NCBI RefSeq assembly: GCF_023238445.1
Contig: NZ_CP096658.1
Coordinates: 744,001 to 808,000, forward strand
DNA: 64,000 bases
Direction of reading: 5' to 3'
Source: Halorussus gelatinilyticus
GTDB taxonomy: Archaea; Halobacteriota; Halobacteria; Halobacteriales; Haladaptataceae
Numbering within the stretch: position 1 is the stretch's first letter; every line of letters starts with the position of its first letter. The position numbers and the translations under genes are program-made. The notes under the pieces were generated by a model. The model was not told the DNA's origin, ran no database searches, and saw only the letters and a program-made list of their open reading frames with translations. Positions 62,319 through 64,000 of the stretch are shown here, piece after piece.

Positions 62319-62479
62319 GGTCGGACGGATTTTCGGTGCCGAGCCGGATATATCTATTCGTTTGAGAAATGTAGAGGTTGCTCTCCGGTGGGCAGAGGCG
62401 GGGTATCTGAGCGTCGAGATAGGTCTTCAGATTCCGGGCGCGAGTCGAGCGAGACCGACGACGGAGGAGGCGACAGTCG

Positions 62480-62875
62480 CTACTCGACGGGTTCGCGCCA
62501 GTGAACGGTGACGTTGTTCACCGCGAACGCGTCGTCGTCGTCGTTCGTCCGGTCGCGGACGATTTGCAGGGTGTTCGCGCCCTCGACCAGTTCGACTTCG
62601 GTGATGGCGTCCTCCCAGTACTGCCACCCGCTGGCCGGCGGGACGTCGAACCCGCCCAGCGACTCGCCGTTTATCCTGAGTTCGTGGCCGTACTCGCCCA
62701 CGCGGAACGCCTGCAAGCCGACGTACGGGTCGGTGGCGCGGTCGGTCGGCACCGTGAACTCGAACTCCGGGGTCGCGTCGCCGACGAACTCCGCCCACGG
62801 CACGTCTAACTCGTCTCGCTCCGGGCCGAGGAAGGCGCTGACGTTCACCAGCGCGTAGTTGGCGCGGTAGGTCAT
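62480..62875 (-). CDS. DUF7383-like beta-sandwich protein
   Basis: A 131-residue protein, mostly beta. YALVNVSAFLGPERDELDVPWAEFVGD and the repeating FTVPTDRATDPYVGLQAFRVGEYGHELRING, WQYWEDAITEVELVEGANTLQIVRD (in pieces) match a conserved haloarchaeal family with jelly-roll, galactose-binding-like appearance. No signal peptide. ATG at 62875 begins MTYRANYALV. Function unknown; carbohydrate or protein binding is a guess. Confidence 0.8.
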   Translation of the reverse strand: MTYRANYALVNVSAFLGPERDELDVPWAEFVGDATPEFEFTVPTDRATDPYVGLQAFRVGEYGHELRINGESLGGFDVPPASGWQYWEDAITEVELVEGANTLQIVRDRTNDDDDAFAVNNVTVHWREPVE

Positions 62876-63028
62876 ACGTTCGCTCACGACGGCCGTCGTC
62901 AAAGTCGTAGTGGGAGCGGGGGAGTGGAGGAGCGTGGAATCCGTTGGTAGCACGATGGACTCGCGTGACGAAATCGACCCTGACAGCATCGTGACTACAC
63001 CGCGAATCGCAGGAGAGTTAGCGTCAGA

Positions 63029-63219
63029 CTTGAGCAAAGGAGTCTCCGCCACCGCTCCGCACCGCCACCGCTCTGCACCGCGACTGCACGGCACCGCACC
63101 GCCACCGCGACGGCCTCACACCTCCCCAGCCTCGCGGTCGCTTCGCTCCCGCGTCCCTCGCGCGCTGATGGCGCGGCCTCGAACCGCGAGGCCGCGCCAG
63201 CGCGCGCCGGGTCGAAACC
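63029..63219. repeat. Dispersed intergenic element, copy B
   Basis: It has the same ordered landmarks as copy A at 27562-27757. The hairpin here is 12 bp, GGCGCGGCCTCG (63170-63181) pairing with CGAGGCCGCGCC (63187-63198) around AACCG, a different sequence from copy A's stem. A local CCACCGC direct repeat is additional to this copy. It occupies most of the 400-base gap between the DUF7383-like gene and pus10. Confidence 0.75.
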
Positions 63220-63278
63220 GCCGTAGCCTCCCGTGCGAATGAGAAACCGGTAAACCGCCGCGTCGCCACGCTTCCAAC

Positions 63279-64000
63279 ATGACCATCCTCGAAGACGCCC
63301 GCCGCGTCGCCGCGAACGGCCCGGTCTGCGACTCGTGTCTGGGCCGGTGTTTCGCCGACCGGAGTTTCGGGCTGACCAACGCCGAGCGCGGTCGCTCGCT
63401 CCGGGTCGCGGCCGCCCTCGAAGACGACGACCCCTTCGAACCCGCCGACGCCGACGACTGCTGGGTCTGCGAGGGCGAGAGCCAGCGCTTCGACGAGTAC
63501 GCCGAGCAGGCCGCCGAATCGCTCGCGGACTGGAAGTTCGCCACCTACCAAGTCGGGACGCGGACCCCGCCGCTGCTCGAAGAGAACGAGAAGTTGCTCC
63601 GCGAGTCCGCGGACCTCCCCGAGGACGCGGGCGAGTCGTTCAAGTCGGAGTTCAACCGCGAGGTCGGCAAGCGCGTCGGCCGGTTGACCGACACGGAGGT
63701 CGATTTCGAGCGCCCCGACGTGCTGGCCCTGCTCAACGTGGACCCCGAGCGCGAGGAACTCTCGGACCACGCCGTCGAAGTGCAGATCAACTCGGCGTTC
63801 GTCTACGGCCGCTACCGGAAGCTCGAACGCGACATCCCGCAGACCGAGTGGCCCTGCCGGGAGTGCGGCGGCACGGGCAAGCAACTCGCCGAGGGCGGCG
63901 GCGAGGAATCGTGCGACCACTGCGGCGGGTCGGGCTACCTCTACGACGAGAGCGTCGAGCAGTTGACCACGCCCCCTGTCCTCGACGCGATGGACGGCGA
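63279..64000 (+). CDS. pus10: tRNA pseudouridine synthase Pus10, N-terminal part (3' end outside window)
   Basis: Open from the ATG at 63279 to the window edge (about 240 residues). The N-terminal zinc site is CDSCLGRCF (C17, C20, C24) with CWVCEGE later, typical of the THUMP-containing Pus10 accessory domain; SLADWKFATYQVGTR and ESFKSEFNREVGKRV follow. A second CxxC pair set CRECGGTG and CDHCGGSG (DnaJ-like zinc knuckles) is in the seen part. Pus10 makes pseudouridine 54 and 55 in archaeal tRNA. The catalytic domain would be past the window end. Confidence 0.93.
   Translation, partial: MTILEDARRVAANGPVCDSCLGRCFADRSFGLTNAERGRSLRVAAALEDDDPFEPADADDCWVCEGESQRFDEYAEQAAESLADWKFATYQVGTRTPPLLEENEKLLRESADLPEDAGESFKSEFNREVGKRVGRLTDTEVDFERPDVLALLNVDPEREELSDHAVEVQINSAFVYGRYRKLERDIPQTEWPCRECGGTGKQLAEGGGEESCDHCGGSGYLYDESVEQLTTPPVLDAMDG

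Overview
The window is from a halophilic archaeon (class Halobacteria); the genus is not certain, but gene content and protein style fit a Halorussus-like organism. The signs are high GC with acidic proteins, class I HMG-CoA reductase for isoprenoid lipids, a CetZ tubulin, NucS, TrmY and Pus10, STT3/AglB-type N-glycosylation genes, an Orc1/Cdc6 initiator, TATA boxes about 25-30 bases before start codons, and several small zinc-ribbon proteins.

Region 1 (1-31.7 kb) is ordinary high-GC chromosome. In order it holds the end of a TrkH transporter, methionine aminopeptidase, a large Thr-rich secreted repeat protein, isoaspartyl peptidase, isocitrate dehydrogenase, HMG-CoA reductase, ribose-1,5-bisphosphate isomerase, an M28 peptidase, an ABC exporter pair, a two-RCK potassium channel, NucS, a P-loop kinase, a GT2 enzyme, an M20 peptidase, a CheC-like protein, tRNA-Pro(CGG), TrmY, CetZ, a sugar-nucleotidyltransferase and a VOC protein. 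One small membrane-protein gene is cut by an in-frame TGA.

Region 2 (31.7-45.3 kb) is a mosaic with AT-rich patches. An orc1/cdc6 gene is surrounded by origin-recognition-box-like repeats. It is followed by an STT3/AglB-like glycosyltransferase without the WWDYG signature and by a sugar-nucleotide epimerase. The module is then repeated in decayed form: a frameshifted UDP-sugar dehydrogenase stub, a second cdc6 with an internal deletion and an IS6-family insertion (732 bp, 14-bp inverted ends, 8-bp target duplication), a second set of origin boxes, a phosphoglycosyl transferase, a 5' stub of aglB, a nucleotidyltransferase, a second epimerase and a GT4 enzyme. A third epimerase remnant lies upstream of the intact cdc6.

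Region 3 (45-61.8 kb) is a surface-glycan locus: a Wzy-like membrane protein, two asparagine-synthetase-type amidotransferases, two GT4 enzymes, a GT2, an FkbM methyltransferase, an overlapping unknown 62-codon ORF, a flippase, a DUF4330 protein, GlmS, a GlmU-like enzyme and UppP. Together these could make UDP-GlcNAc and other activated sugars, build and modify a lipid-linked glycan, move it across the membrane and pass it to S-layer or pilin proteins. A putative TumE-like toxin/HTH pair lies between the GlmU-like gene and uppP.

Region 4 (61.8-64 kb) has a winged-helix regulator, a beta-sandwich protein and the start of pus10. A roughly 190-base intergenic element with a hairpin occurs twice (27.6 and 63.1 kb); its two stems differ in sequence but both pair fully.
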